From positions 1 through 64,000 of the forward strand of contig CAUJDN010000064.1 in NCBI GenBank assembly GCA_963169195.1: a stretch of 64,000 nt of DNA. Reading direction: 5' to 3'. The position numbers and the translations under genes are program-made. Below the pieces are notes generated by a model, which worked only from the letters and a program-made list of their open reading frames with translations, was not told the origin of the DNA and did no database searches. Below, one piece after another: positions 1 through 7,994 of this stretch. Position 1 is the stretch's first letter, and each line of letters starts with the position of its first letter. Source of the DNA: Acidobacteriota bacterium. Lineage in GTDB: Bacteria; Acidobacteriota; Vicinamibacteria; Vicinamibacterales; UBA2999.

Positions 1-387
1 CGCGACGGCTGGCGGCTGCACGTGACGGCGACCGATGCGTGCACGGTCGCGGTGGACGTGGGTCGGGATCCGCGCCGCATCCAGGTGTCCGTGCGCCGCC
101 TGGACGATGCCTGGCGGATCCGCGTGGAGGGCGTGCGCCCCATTGTCGACCTGCGGGCCGAGGAATCAGCGACGGGCCGCATCCCAATCACGGTGGACGC
201 GGCACCGGACGGTTCGGTCCGCGTGCTGGCACAGGACGCGGCCCCCATGACCGTCGCCATCGATCCGGACGCAGCCCTGCCGCCGCCGTACGGCCTGTCC
301 TTCGACGGAACTGACGCCGGACGCGCGTGCGCCCTCGTCTGGTGGGAGGTGAAGCCACCGAGGGGTACGGGGACCACTCCTCCTTGA
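1..387 (+). CDS. C-terminal fragment of an unknown protein
   Basis: The frame is open from the first base of the window and stops at 385-387, so this is the 3' end of a gene that starts upstream. The visible 128 residues are rich in Val, Asp and Arg with alternating hydrophobic residues, suggesting beta structure, and end with a Trp-Trp-Glu-Val-Lys segment followed by a Pro/Gly/Thr-rich tail. I do not recognise a family. The GTG at 22 is an internal codon, not a convincing start, because the frame stays open to its left. The stop codon overlaps the -35 hexamer of the toxin-antitoxin promoter downstream, so the two units are tightly packed but separately transcribed. Confidence 0.5.
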   Translation, partial: RDGWRLHVTATDACTVAVDVGRDPRRIQVSVRRLDDAWRIRVEGVRPIVDLRAEESATGRIPITVDAAPDGSVRVLAQDAAPMTVAIDPDAALPPPYGLSFDGTDAGRACALVWWEVKPPRGTGTTPP

Positions 388-412
388 CCCGGAACCTTGC
401 GAGTCATATAGT
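384..412 (+). promoter_or_regulatory. Promoter of the first antitoxin-toxin operon
   Basis: TTGACC (384-389) and TATAGT (407-412) are separated by exactly 17 bases, a near-consensus sigma-70 type promoter. The predicted transcript would start near 419, downstream of the ATG at 415. This argues that the antitoxin starts at the ATG at 442. Confidence 0.7.
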
Positions 413-442
413 GAATGCACAGCTTTCAAATTGATGCATTCA
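412..442 (+). promoter_or_regulatory. Inverted repeat, probable antitoxin operator
   Basis: TGAATGCA (412-419) and TGCATTCA (435-442) form a perfect 8-base inverted repeat with a 15-base spacer. One half-site covers the transcription start and the other touches the ATG of the antitoxin. Ribbon-helix-helix antitoxins of FitA/VapB type usually repress their own operon through such paired sites, so this is the likely autoregulatory operator. The assignment to this antitoxin is inference from position. Confidence 0.55.
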
Positions 443-693
443 TGAAGACCCTCACCATCCGCGGCGTCCCACGCACACTGGCCCAGGCGCTCGACCGCGA
501 ACGCCGGCGGCGCGACGCCTCCCTGAACAGCACGGTGCTGGACCTGCTCAGCCGCAGTCTCGGTCTCGAGGCGGGCGGACCTCGCCGCAATGGCCTGGCG
601 GAGCTGGCCGGCACGTGGACCGACGACGAGCAGCGCCAGTTCGACGCCGCCGTGGCCCCGCTGGAAGCAGTGGACGACGAGATGTGGGGCTGA
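442..693 (+). CDS. FitA/VapB-like ribbon-helix-helix antitoxin
   Basis: An 83-residue protein that should neutralise the PIN toxin encoded immediately downstream and repress the shared promoter. The N-terminus (MKTLTIRGVP) is the DNA-binding beta strand typical of FitA-like antitoxins, followed by a basic helix rich in Arg and a second helix with LDLLSRSLGL. The acidic C-terminus with WTDDEQRQF is the usual toxin-binding tail. I start at 442 rather than the in-frame ATG at 415, because the latter lies in the promoter. The stop TGA overlaps the toxin ATG by one base (TGATG), so the two are translationally coupled. Confidence 0.8.
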   Translation: MKTLTIRGVPRTLAQALDRERRRRDASLNSTVLDLLSRSLGLEAGGPRRNGLAELAGTWTDDEQRQFDAAVAPLEAVDDEMWG

Positions 694-1100
694 TGCGGTA
701 CTGCCTGGACACCTCGGCCTACAGCCAGTTCAAGCGGGGCGACCCGCAGGTGGTGGACCTCATCGATCGCTGCGACTGGCTGGGGGTCCCGGTGATTGTG
801 CTTGGCGAGCTGGCGGTGGGCTTCAGACACGGGGCGCGCCGCGCCGCGAACGAGGCCGAGATGGAACGCTTCCTGGCCAACCCTGCGGTCGAGGTCCTGC
901 CCATCACGGAGGACATGGTCGGCCTCTACGCCGACATCGTGTCGGAGTTGCGAGCGGCGGGGACCCCCCTTCCCGCGAACGACATCTGGATTGCCACGGC
1001 GGCCGCGCGGCACGGCGCCGCGGTGCTCACCTACGACGAACACTTCCGGGCCATCGCGCGCGTCGGCGTCACCATCCTCACGCCTGCGGCACCGAGATAG
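693..1100 (+). CDS. VapC-type PIN-domain toxin
   Basis: A 135-residue PIN-domain ribonuclease, the toxin of the pair with the antitoxin at 442-693. All four acidic positions of the PIN active site are visible: Asp6 in CLDTS, Glu39 in LGELAVG, Asp97 in ANDIWIA and Asp115 in TYDEHF. It should bind divalent metal and cleave RNA, most often tRNA in this family, when the antitoxin is degraded. Start and antitoxin stop overlap as TGATG. Length and motif spacing are normal for VapC, so the toxin appears intact, unlike the one at 10385-10750. Confidence 0.88.
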   Translation: MRYCLDTSAYSQFKRGDPQVVDLIDRCDWLGVPVIVLGELAVGFRHGARRAANEAEMERFLANPAVEVLPITEDMVGLYADIVSELRAAGTPLPANDIWIATAAARHGAAVLTYDEHFRAIARVGVTILTPAAPR

Positions 1101-1309
1101 ACCAGTCCGGCAGACGTCCATCCACCTCGACGCGGACTCCCACGCGGCCGAGGCCGGCCGCAGCCTTCGTGTTCGTCTCATGGGTCCGTCTCACCCCCCG
1201 ACACCGCCAAATGCTGCTCGGCACGGAAGCGGACACGCTCGTGGGTCGCGGATGCCCCCCACCTGTCCGGTCCGGCTGACTTCCGCATTGACGTCTTCGA
1301 GAGGTTCAG

Positions 1310-4207
1310 ATGCGAGAGGCGATCACGCTCATGACCTGCGGAGGGTGGGCGCGTGCCCTTGGGCGAGTAGCGGTCCGGGTGCTGCTGGTGGCTGCATCGG
1401 TCCTGGCGGGTGCCGCGTGCACCCCCGACTGGCGACATTCCGGTGCCGCGGACACCTGTGGCACGTCACGGGACTGTGGCCCGGCTGACTCGGGCGATGC
1501 GACCACGACGGAACTGCCGACGATTTCGGGTGCGTATCGCACCAACGCCGCACTGCTGGCCACGGCGCGTGTGGCGCTGGACGCGATGGCCGGAGTGCCT
1601 GCGCCGAAGGCCGAAGACATCCCCCTCGACCAGTCTGGCCTTCCCGGGGCCGTGGCAATCCAGACGGCGGTCGTGCCGGCCATCGGTGACCTCAGGGCAG
1701 ATCTCGGGTTCGTGGCCGCGACCGGACGCGGCGTGCCGGACACGATGGGCGCCGCCGGGCCCACACAGTACCTGGTCGTCCTGAACTCGGTCGTGCGCTC
1801 CTTCAACAAGGCGACCGGGCAGCCGGACGGTGTACTCGACTTGAGCCTGCGAGCCTTCTTCGGCGGGGCCGGCATCTTCGTCTGCTGCGACCCGGTGGTC
1901 CGGTTCGACCGGCTGTCCGGGCGCTGGTTCATCGGGGCCATGGCAGGGGGGAACATCCTGCTGGCGGTGAGCGATGCCGCCGTGCTGGCGCCAACGAGTG
2001 GATGGCGTTTCTTCTCGATCCCGCAGGAGGTCATTCCCCCTGCGGGTAATACCGGGTGCCAGGTCGACTATACGCACATGGCCGTCGACGAGCATGCGGT
2101 CTACTTCGTGTTCGCCATGCTCAGCGCCGGTTGGACCGGGCTGTGCCCGGGCTATGACTCGGGCCAGTCGGCGTTGTTCGTCATCAGCAAGGCGTCGGTG
2201 CTGAATGGGGGCTCTCCGCAGGGCCGCGCGTTTCGCGGGGGACGATTCAGTGTGCCGGTCGACCAGTTCGAGCTCGGGTCTCCCTACGGTTACATCGTCG
2301 CCAACGGTCCGCTCGGTGCAATCGATCCAACCGATCCCGCCGGATGGTTTTATCGGGTCTCGGATCCCGGCGGGTCGCCCACGCTGTCGGCCGAGATTCC
2401 CTACTGGGGCCTTCCCCGGTCCCGAGGGGTCGTGAGTGCGGTTCGACATCGGGGGAACGTGCTGGAGACCGGAGACCCCAACAACCACCTTGGTCGCATG
2501 TTCCTGGCGACCACCATGTCTCACTCCGTTCCGCTCAGGCACGGCCGCCTGTGGCTGGGGGAGCTCTGGGGGGTGGACAACACCGGGCGCCCCGGGGGCC
2601 TGACCGCATCCAGGAACGGCCTGGGTTTCGTCGAGGTCCGCGACGTGCAGGGCAGTGCCCCGTCGAGCGTCCAGCATGGGGTGCTCTTCGCGCCGAGTCC
2701 CGACAACGACGTGCACCAGCGCAACTACTGGATGCCGGCGCTCATGGTCAACGGACAGGGTCACATGGTGCTGGCGGGGAGCGCGGCCGGCACGTCCGAG
2801 TACATCAATGCTGCCGCCGCCGGTCGTCTTGCCACGGATCCCCCTGGAACGCTGCGGCCACCCATCCTGCTGACGCACGCGACTGCGGCGTACAACGCCA
2901 TTCCCGATCCGACGTACCGGTGGGGGGATTATTCGAACGCGAGCCTCGACCCCGTGGACGACATGACGATGTGGGTCGTCCAGCAGTTCGCGGTGGGCGG
3001 AGACGTGTGGGGGATCGTGGTTGCACGAATCCGCGCCCCAGGCCCGCCGCCCTCGTTGTCAGCTGCGCCGGCGACGATGACCCAGAGCACGCCGTCGGTG
3101 CAGGTTGCCGTGACCGGCACGCCGGTGGACGGGGAGGGCTTTTTCGATCCTGGGCCCGGCTTCGAGGGGCGGCTCCGCGCCGCCGTCGATGGCGGCGTCC
3201 GCGTGAACCGCGTCGATTTCGTGTCGCCGACGAGCCTCGTCCTGGACGTCTCGACCGAGTGCGCGGCCAACGGTCCGCACGCGCTGACCATTGTCAATCC
3301 CGACGGACAACGCGTCTCGGCGCAAGCGGTGCTGACGACGAACATCATGCCGCCCCCGGTGCGGACGCCGCCTGCGGCCCCCGCGCTTTCCGGCACCGCC
3401 GGCGCCAGTGCGGTCCATCTTTCGTGGAGTGCTCCCGCCAGCGGGTGCGAGGCCACGTCGTTCATCCTCGAGGCGGGATCGGCGCCAGGCGCGAGCGATC
3501 TCTTCGTCGGTTCCATGGGAACCGCGACCAGCGTTTCGGCGTCGGTGTCGCGAGGCGCGTACTACGTTCGGGTGCGCGGAACGAACGACGTCGGCGCCGG
3601 CCCGGCGTCGAACGAAGTGCAGTTGTTCGTGGGCGTTCCGCCGGCTCCCGGAACCCCGGATGGGCTCGTGGGCACCGTCTCCGGACAGGCGGTGTCGCTG
3701 GCCTGGCACCCCCCGTCATCCGGAGGCGCGGTGGAAGCCTACAGTCTCGAAGCCGGTACCGGTGCTGGCCTCGCGAACGTCGGCGTCTTCTCGCTGCCGC
3801 CGGGGTCGACGACCTTTCAGACCGCCGGCGTGCCGCCCGCGACATACTACCTGCGCGTGCGTGCCCGGAACGCCGGTGGCACCAGCTCGCCGTCGAACGA
3901 GCTCACCCTCGTGGTGTCGTCGGCCGCTCCGGGCGCGCCCACGAACCTCTCCGCGAGCGTCGCGGCCGGTGGACGCGTGACGCTCGGATGGGATCCGCCG
4001 ACCACGGGCGGTGCCGCCGCAGGCTACCGGCTCGAGGCCGGTTCGGCGCTGGGGTTGGCCAATCTCGCGGTCGTTCCGCTCCCAGCCAGTTCCACGACGT
4101 TTGCCGCAACGAACGTGGCATCCGGGCGGTATTACGTCCGGGTCCTGGCGGTGAACGCGGCCGGGGTGGGGACGCCCTCGAACGAGGTGACGGTGGTCGT
4201 TCCTTGA
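1310..4207 (+). CDS. Large secreted protein with IPT/TIG-like and three C-terminal FN3 domains
   Basis: A 965-residue exported protein. A hydrophobic N-terminal segment (about 17-36) ends at Cys37, which could be a lipobox Cys, although Gly at -3 makes this weak. Residues about 60-580 form a body I do not recognise, rich in Gly, Trp and Asp and possibly propeller-like. It is followed by an IPT/TIG-like segment (about 600-680) and three FN3 domains (about 685-964) of the pattern YxLEAGSAxGxxNLA...YYVRVRAxNAAGxGxPSNEV. The last residues are SNEVTVVVP. The start at 1310 is supported by GAGAGG at 1299-1304. The same tail is found at the end of three other giant proteins in this window. Probable role: surface or secreted protein; substrate unknown. 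Confidence 0.75.
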   Translation: MREAITLMTCGGWARALGRVAVRVLLVAASVLAGAACTPDWRHSGAADTCGTSRDCGPADSGDATTTELPTISGAYRTNAALLATARVALDAMAGVPAPKAEDIPLDQSGLPGAVAIQTAVVPAIGDLRADLGFVAATGRGVPDTMGAAGPTQYLVVLNSVVRSFNKATGQPDGVLDLSLRAFFGGAGIFVCCDPVVRFDRLSGRWFIGAMAGGNILLAVSDAAVLAPTSGWRFFSIPQEVIPPAGNTGCQVDYTHMAVDEHAVYFVFAMLSAGWTGLCPGYDSGQSALFVISKASVLNGGSPQGRAFRGGRFSVPVDQFELGSPYGYIVANGPLGAIDPTDPAGWFYRVSDPGGSPTLSAEIPYWGLPRSRGVVSAVRHRGNVLETGDPNNHLGRMFLATTMSHSVPLRHGRLWLGELWGVDNTGRPGGLTASRNGLGFVEVRDVQGSAPSSVQHGVLFAPSPDNDVHQRNYWMPALMVNGQGHMVLAGSAAGTSEYINAAAAGRLATDPPGTLRPPILLTHATAAYNAIPDPTYRWGDYSNASLDPVDDMTMWVVQQFAVGGDVWGIVVARIRAPGPPPSLSAAPATMTQSTPSVQVAVTGTPVDGEGFFDPGPGFEGRLRAAVDGGVRVNRVDFVSPTSLVLDVSTECAANGPHALTIVNPDGQRVSAQAVLTTNIMPPPVRTPPAAPALSGTAGASAVHLSWSAPASGCEATSFILEAGSAPGASDLFVGSMGTATSVSASVSRGAYYVRVRGTNDVGAGPASNEVQLFVGVPPAPGTPDGLVGTVSGQAVSLAWHPPSSGGAVEAYSLEAGTGAGLANVGVFSLPPGSTTFQTAGVPPATYYLRVRARNAGGTSSPSNELTLVVSSAAPGAPTNLSASVAAGGRVTLGWDPPTTGGAAAGYRLEAGSALGLANLAVVPLPASSTTFAATNVASGRYYVRVLAVNAAGVGTPSNEVTVVVP

Positions 4208-4476
4208 CACGAGGTGGCGTTGGGGGTGTCGCCGCTGTGCGCTGGCGCGGTGGGAGGTGCAGCCGCTCGCCGACGGACGCTGGGCACCGGCGCGCAGACT
4301 TTGGTCCGCACCAAGGGAGACCTCCCGGGCGAACCCTGCCGCCTGTCCGGTTCTCCCGATTCCCGCATTGATCACGACACGAGAGGCCTTGTCGGTGGAA
4401 CCCGGCCGGATGCGTCCGCCTGTCTGACGGATTGCGCCGGTATCGGGCAAGCCCGTGCCTTGCTGGAGACCACTTG

Positions 4477-4815
4477 ATGAATCGTGCCCCCTCTTCCGTA
4501 TTGCGCTGCTCGTGTCTTGCCGTGCTGCTGGGGCTGCTCTCAGCGGGCACCAGCCAGGCGCAGACCGCCTTCACGCCTACCCCGCTCGTTGCCGCGACGG
4601 GCGTGCGGCTGGTGTCGAGCCAGACGGATTGGGGGACGCCGGAGGATCCCGGCCAGTCGAACCCGGACCTGAACTTCCAGTTCACCGAGGTCGACGGCGA
4701 ACCTGGCTACCGCTTCAATCTCAAGACCACCGGCCTCGCGGCGGGCACCTACGAGCTGCAGTTCCGCGTCGGGACCGACGGGCCACTCCTCACGGTTACC
4801 TACCAGGTGCGCTGA
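4477..4815 (+). CDS. Small exported protein, orphan copy of a PxKF-type C-terminal module
   Basis: A 112-residue protein with a signal peptide (cleavage near TSQAQ, residues about 24-29) joined directly to the second half of the PxKF-type module that ends the next gene. Residues from ATGVRLV to the end match the C-terminus of the protein ending at 6980. At DNA level, 4636-4703 is identical to 6801-6868 over 68 bases, and the downstream hairpin is also duplicated. The first half of the module (KAGSTIPI region) is absent. It may be a small secreted protein or a relic of recombination; it has an intact frame and signal peptide, so expression is possible. Confidence 0.6.
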   Translation: MNRAPSSVLRCSCLAVLLGLLSAGTSQAQTAFTPTPLVAATGVRLVSSQTDWGTPEDPGQSNPDLNFQFTEVDGEPGYRFNLKTTGLAAGTYELQFRVGTDGPLLTVTYQVR

Positions 4816-4830
4816 CCGTTCACCCCGGCT

Positions 4831-4860
4831 GCGGGCGCGTCGCTCCCCCGACGCGCCCGC
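4831..4860 (+). terminator. Perfect 12-bp hairpin after the small exported protein
   Basis: Arms 4831-4842 (GCGGGCGCGTCG) and 4849-4860 are perfectly complementary around a 6-base loop. No T-run follows. The identical 30-base hairpin occurs after the next gene at 6996-7025, so it was duplicated with the 3' end. Likely a transcript-end stabiliser or terminator. Confidence 0.6.
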
Positions 4861-4909
4861 CCACTCCCATTGTGTTTGGCCCCCATCACTCATGACAGAG
4901 GAATCCCAT

Positions 4910-6980
4910 ATGACCCGTATCGTCCCGACTCTTGTCGCTGGCCTCCTGCTGCTCGGCAGCGCGGCCGGCGGGTACGCGCAGACTCTCAACTTCAACCTCA
5001 ACCCGAGCCTGGCTTCAACGGCGGGCGGTACCGTCGTCCGTTTCCCAAGGGTCGCAGACATCACGTCGGTCACGATCGATGGCCAGACGGTGGCCCTCGT
5101 CCCGGACGTCGGTGGCGCGTTCGTGACCGTTGTCGCACCTGCGCATGCAGCTGGTGTGGTCGATCTCGTGGCCACGGCCGCGACGGGAGTGACCGGCACG
5201 CGGCAGCTCACCTATGTCGACTTTCCGAGATCCGGCCTGGCGACGCCCATCGCGCGGATCAGTCTCACCTCGACTGGTGACCAGGCCACCCGCACCGGCT
5301 CGAATGGCAACGGTTTCGGCTCCAGGCCCGCCGCCGTCACCGGCGACGGTCGAGCGGTCCTCTTCCTGAGCGACGCAATCGACCTCGTACCCGGGCAAGA
5401 GCCGTACGGGGCCAGCGATCTCTACTTGAAGAACCTCGACACCGGCGTACTCACCTATGCCGGCTACTGCAACGACTGCGCGTCCACCGTGACCAGTCTC
5501 GATGGCTCGATCGTCGCGTGGCGACAAGTGGCCATGGCCCAGGCGGGCAGCATCTGGGTGAAGCGCGGGACGAGCGCGCCGGTATGGCTGGACCGTAACG
5601 CCACGGGCTCGGTCTTCTCCACCATGGCCATGTCCGGTGACGGGCGGTACCTGGCGTTCGGACACACGGCCTACGACATCGACGCGACGCCAGTCGAATC
5701 GGACCGAAACAGCATGGATCTGTTCGTGGCGGGTTGGTTTCAACAGCACGCTCGGCATCACGAGGCTCACGTCAGCTAACGGCTCGAGCACGAACCCGTT
5801 CATCTCGGCTGACGGGCGATTCGTCGCATTTCGATCGGACGCGACCGACCTCGTCACCCCGGACGACAATGGCAGGACTACTGATGTGTTCGTGCTCGAA
5901 CGCTCCACGGGCATCGTCGAGCGAATCAACGTTGCGACCGGCGGCGCGCAAGGCAACGCATTCGCCAACGTCTATGGCATCAGCGGCAACGGCCGGAGGG
6001 TCATGTTCGTCACCTCAGCTTCGAACCTGGTGGCCGACCTGCCTACCACCTTCAACCTCTTCGTGCGAGATCGGTGGACACAGGAAACCTGGTTGGTGGA
6101 TGCCAACGCGGACGGGATCCTGGAAGATGCCATGCCGGGGGTCGGGCGCCTGGCCCTGGATGGAGGCGCCGCGTACTTCGGAAGCCGAGCGGCACTCGTT
6201 TCTGACGATACCAACGCCATCCCCGACGTGTTTCGCAAGGAACTCCCAGCCGACACGCCGGCGGGAACAAACGTCCCGGCCGTGCCCGTCGACCCCACCA
6301 CCGGCGAGACCCCCGTCGCCCTGACCTTCGCGACCATCACCACGCCCGGCGACACCTCGGTCACCTACACCGAAACCGCGCCGCCCCTGCCCGCCGGCTT
6401 CCAGGCCGGCTCACGCTACGTGGACATCACGACGACGGCGGTGTTCAACGGCGCGATCACGGTGTGCGTGGAGTACGACCCCGCCACCGCGCCCGACCCG
6501 TCCGCCCTGCAGCTCCTGCACTACGAGAACGGCGCCTGGGTCGACATCACCACCGGGTTCGACGCGACGACGCACGTCGTCTGCGGTTCCACCACGTCGC
6601 TGTCGCCCTTCGTCCTGGCGATCCCCCCGCAGGTCACCTACTCCGTCCGGTCACTGCTGGACGAGGGCCGCGTGTTCAAGGCCGGCAGCACCATCCCGAT
6701 CCGCCTCCAGATCCTCGAGGGTGGGGCCAACGTCTCCGCCGCAGACCTGGTGCTCGTCGCGACGGGTGTCCGGATGGTCTCTGCCCAGACTGACTGGGCA
6801 ACGCCGGAGGATCCCGGCCAGTCGAACCCGGACCTGAACTTCCAGTTCACCGAGGTCGACGGCGAACCGGGATACCGGTTCAACCTGAAGACCACGGGCC
6901 TGGCAGCGGGCACCTACGAGCTGCAGTTCCGCGTCGGGACCGACGGGCCCACGCTGTCCGTCAGCTTCCAGGTCCGCTGA
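4910..6980 (+). pseudogene. Secreted TolB/PD40-like repeat protein with PxKF module, interrupted by a frameshift
   Basis: Two overlapping frames make one protein. Frame 1 starts at ATG 4910 (AGAGGAA at 4898-4903 is the RBS; the earlier ATG at 4892 lacks one), has a signal peptide ending near GGYAQ, then PD40/TolB-like repeats such as ISADGRFVAF and MSGDGRYLAF, and stops at 5777-5779. The continuation is in the next frame from about 5735 (FNSTLGITRLTSANG) to 6980 and includes more repeats, a domain with VTYTETAPPLPAGF, and a C-terminal PxKF-type domain (KAGSTIPIRLQIL). One extra base, or two missing, around 5730-5742 explains the break. It could be a true pseudogene, phase variation or a sequencing error. 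Without the shift the protein would be about 690 residues. Confidence 0.7.
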
Positions 6981-6995
6981 CGGCGTTCACCGGCC

Positions 6996-7025
6996 GCGGG
7001 CGCGTCGCTCCCCCGACGCGCCCGC
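6996..7025 (+). terminator. Second copy of the perfect 12-bp hairpin
   Basis: Arms 6996-7007 and 7014-7025 are perfectly complementary around the loop CTCCCC, identical to the hairpin at 4831-4860. It lies 15 bases after the stop of the PxKF protein. Confidence 0.6.
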
Positions 7026-7158
7026 AGGTGCGACGCTACTGCCGCGCGGCCTCGTCGACGAGCCCCGGAAGAACTGACGGTCCGCCGCGTCGGATGGGCA
7101 GACCGTGTTCTTCGTGCGGATGAGCGTCGTCGCGCTGGCCATCAGGTGGACGGCGCGC

Positions 7159-7596
7159 CTATCCAGGCGCGGACACGTCGATCACCGCGAAGCCCTCCCT
7201 GCGGGCCGCCGCGGCCAGGCGGTCGTCGAGCGTCACCAGTTCGAGCGAGGACGGCCGCCGTTCGGCGGCGATGAACGCGGCGGCGAGTTGCAGCGCGTCC
7301 GCCGCCCTGAGGGGATGGACGCGCAGGAAGCGCACGGCCGCCTCGCGCAGGGCATCGCCCGGATCGACCTCGTGCCATCCGGCCGCGAGCCGTTTCAGCC
7401 GATCCAGAGCCTGCGTCACCGCGAGTTCGGCGAGCAGGCCCTCGCGTTCGAGCCGCGCAATCGCCGAGGCACACTCCACTTCCGTCCCCCACCAAACCAG
7501 CATCGCCGGGTCGCTCTCGGCCAGCCGCTGCACGCCCCTGGTGGCCGGCTCGGCCACGATCATCGGTACGACCGCGGAGGCGTCCCAGAACCTCAT
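7159..7596 (-). CDS. PIN-domain toxin of a Phd-type toxin-antitoxin pair
   Basis: A 145-residue PIN ribonuclease transcribed leftward. Acidic active-site positions are present: Asp5 in FWDASA, Glu41 in TEVECASA, Asp100 in RAADALQLA and Asp124/Asp125 in TLDDRL. The RAADALQLAAA and LVTLDDRLAAAA patterns are typical of the VapC group that pairs with Phd/YefM antitoxins. Its ATG overlaps the stop of the antitoxin gene by four bases (ATGA), showing translational coupling. It should act as an endoribonuclease when free of antitoxin. It is a different PIN subfamily from the toxins at 693 and 10385, so the three modules did not arise by recent local duplication. Confidence 0.85.
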   Translation of the reverse strand: MRFWDASAVVPMIVAEPATRGVQRLAESDPAMLVWWGTEVECASAIARLEREGLLAELAVTQALDRLKRLAAGWHEVDPGDALREAAVRFLRVHPLRAADALQLAAAFIAAERRPSSLELVTLDDRLAAAARREGFAVIDVSAPG

Positions 7597-7889
7597 CGGC
7601 CTGCCCGGCGCTCGTCGAGGAGGGCGCGAACGGCGGAAGCACCCTGTCCGGGCCGCGGGGGGTCCGTCGTGAACAGGTCTTTGGAGATCCCTGCGCGCGC
7701 CGGCCTGACGATGCCGTCGCGCACGAGTCGGGCCAGGCGGGTGTCATCGCTCGCAGCGGCGCCGTTCACCGGCTCGAGCCGGGCAACCGGACGACCACGG
7801 TCGACGATCAGCACGGGCGACCCGCCCTTGACGCCGTCAATCAGCGCGCTCAGGTTGTTCTTGGCTTCCGTGATGCTGGCCTTCTTCAC
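7593..7889 (-). CDS. Phd/YefM-family antitoxin
   Basis: A 98-residue antitoxin with the classic Phd N-terminus (VKKASITEAKNNLSALI) and the motif PVLIVDRGRPVARLEPV; the C-terminal half is the Arg/Asp-rich toxin-binding region. I start at the GTG at 7889 because the homology begins there, although the frame is open far upstream. The -10 element of the predicted promoter lies only 6 bases upstream, so the mRNA may begin at the GTG itself (leaderless). The gene overlaps the toxin start as ATGA. Divergent from gamma-glutamyltransferase. Confidence 0.82.
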   Translation of the reverse strand: MKKASITEAKNNLSALIDGVKGGSPVLIVDRGRPVARLEPVNGAAASDDTRLARLVRDGIVRPARAGISKDLFTTDPPRPGQGASAVRALLDERRAGR

Positions 7890-7895
7890 AAGTAT

Positions 7896-7924
7896 AAAAT
7901 AGCTCTTTGAATTTAGCTTATCAA
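7896..7924 (-). promoter_or_regulatory. Promoter of the Phd-PIN operon, possibly giving a leaderless mRNA
   Basis: Read on the minus strand, TTGATA (7924-7919) and TATTTT (7901-7896) are 17 bases apart. The transcription start predicted 6-7 bases downstream falls at the GTG at 7889. The stretch is strikingly AT-rich compared with its surroundings. Confidence 0.5.
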
Positions 7925-7994
7925 GGCTGTACTGGGTCAGGATTCGAAGGGATCTCACGCCGGGTGCTACCATCCGGCCGGAGGATCCCCGGCT

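Noticed and set aside
415..441. Antitoxin start at ATG 415
   Set aside because: The codon lies between the -10 element and the predicted transcription start, so it would not be transcribed from this promoter.
2344..4371. A 675-codon plus-strand frame overlapping the FN3-tailed gene
   Set aside because: Arg/Gly-rich shadow in another frame; the FN3 pattern is in the 1310 frame.
4208..4476. Riboswitch in the spacer before the small exported protein
   Set aside because: Some hairpin-like GC words are present, but I cannot match any known riboswitch consensus.
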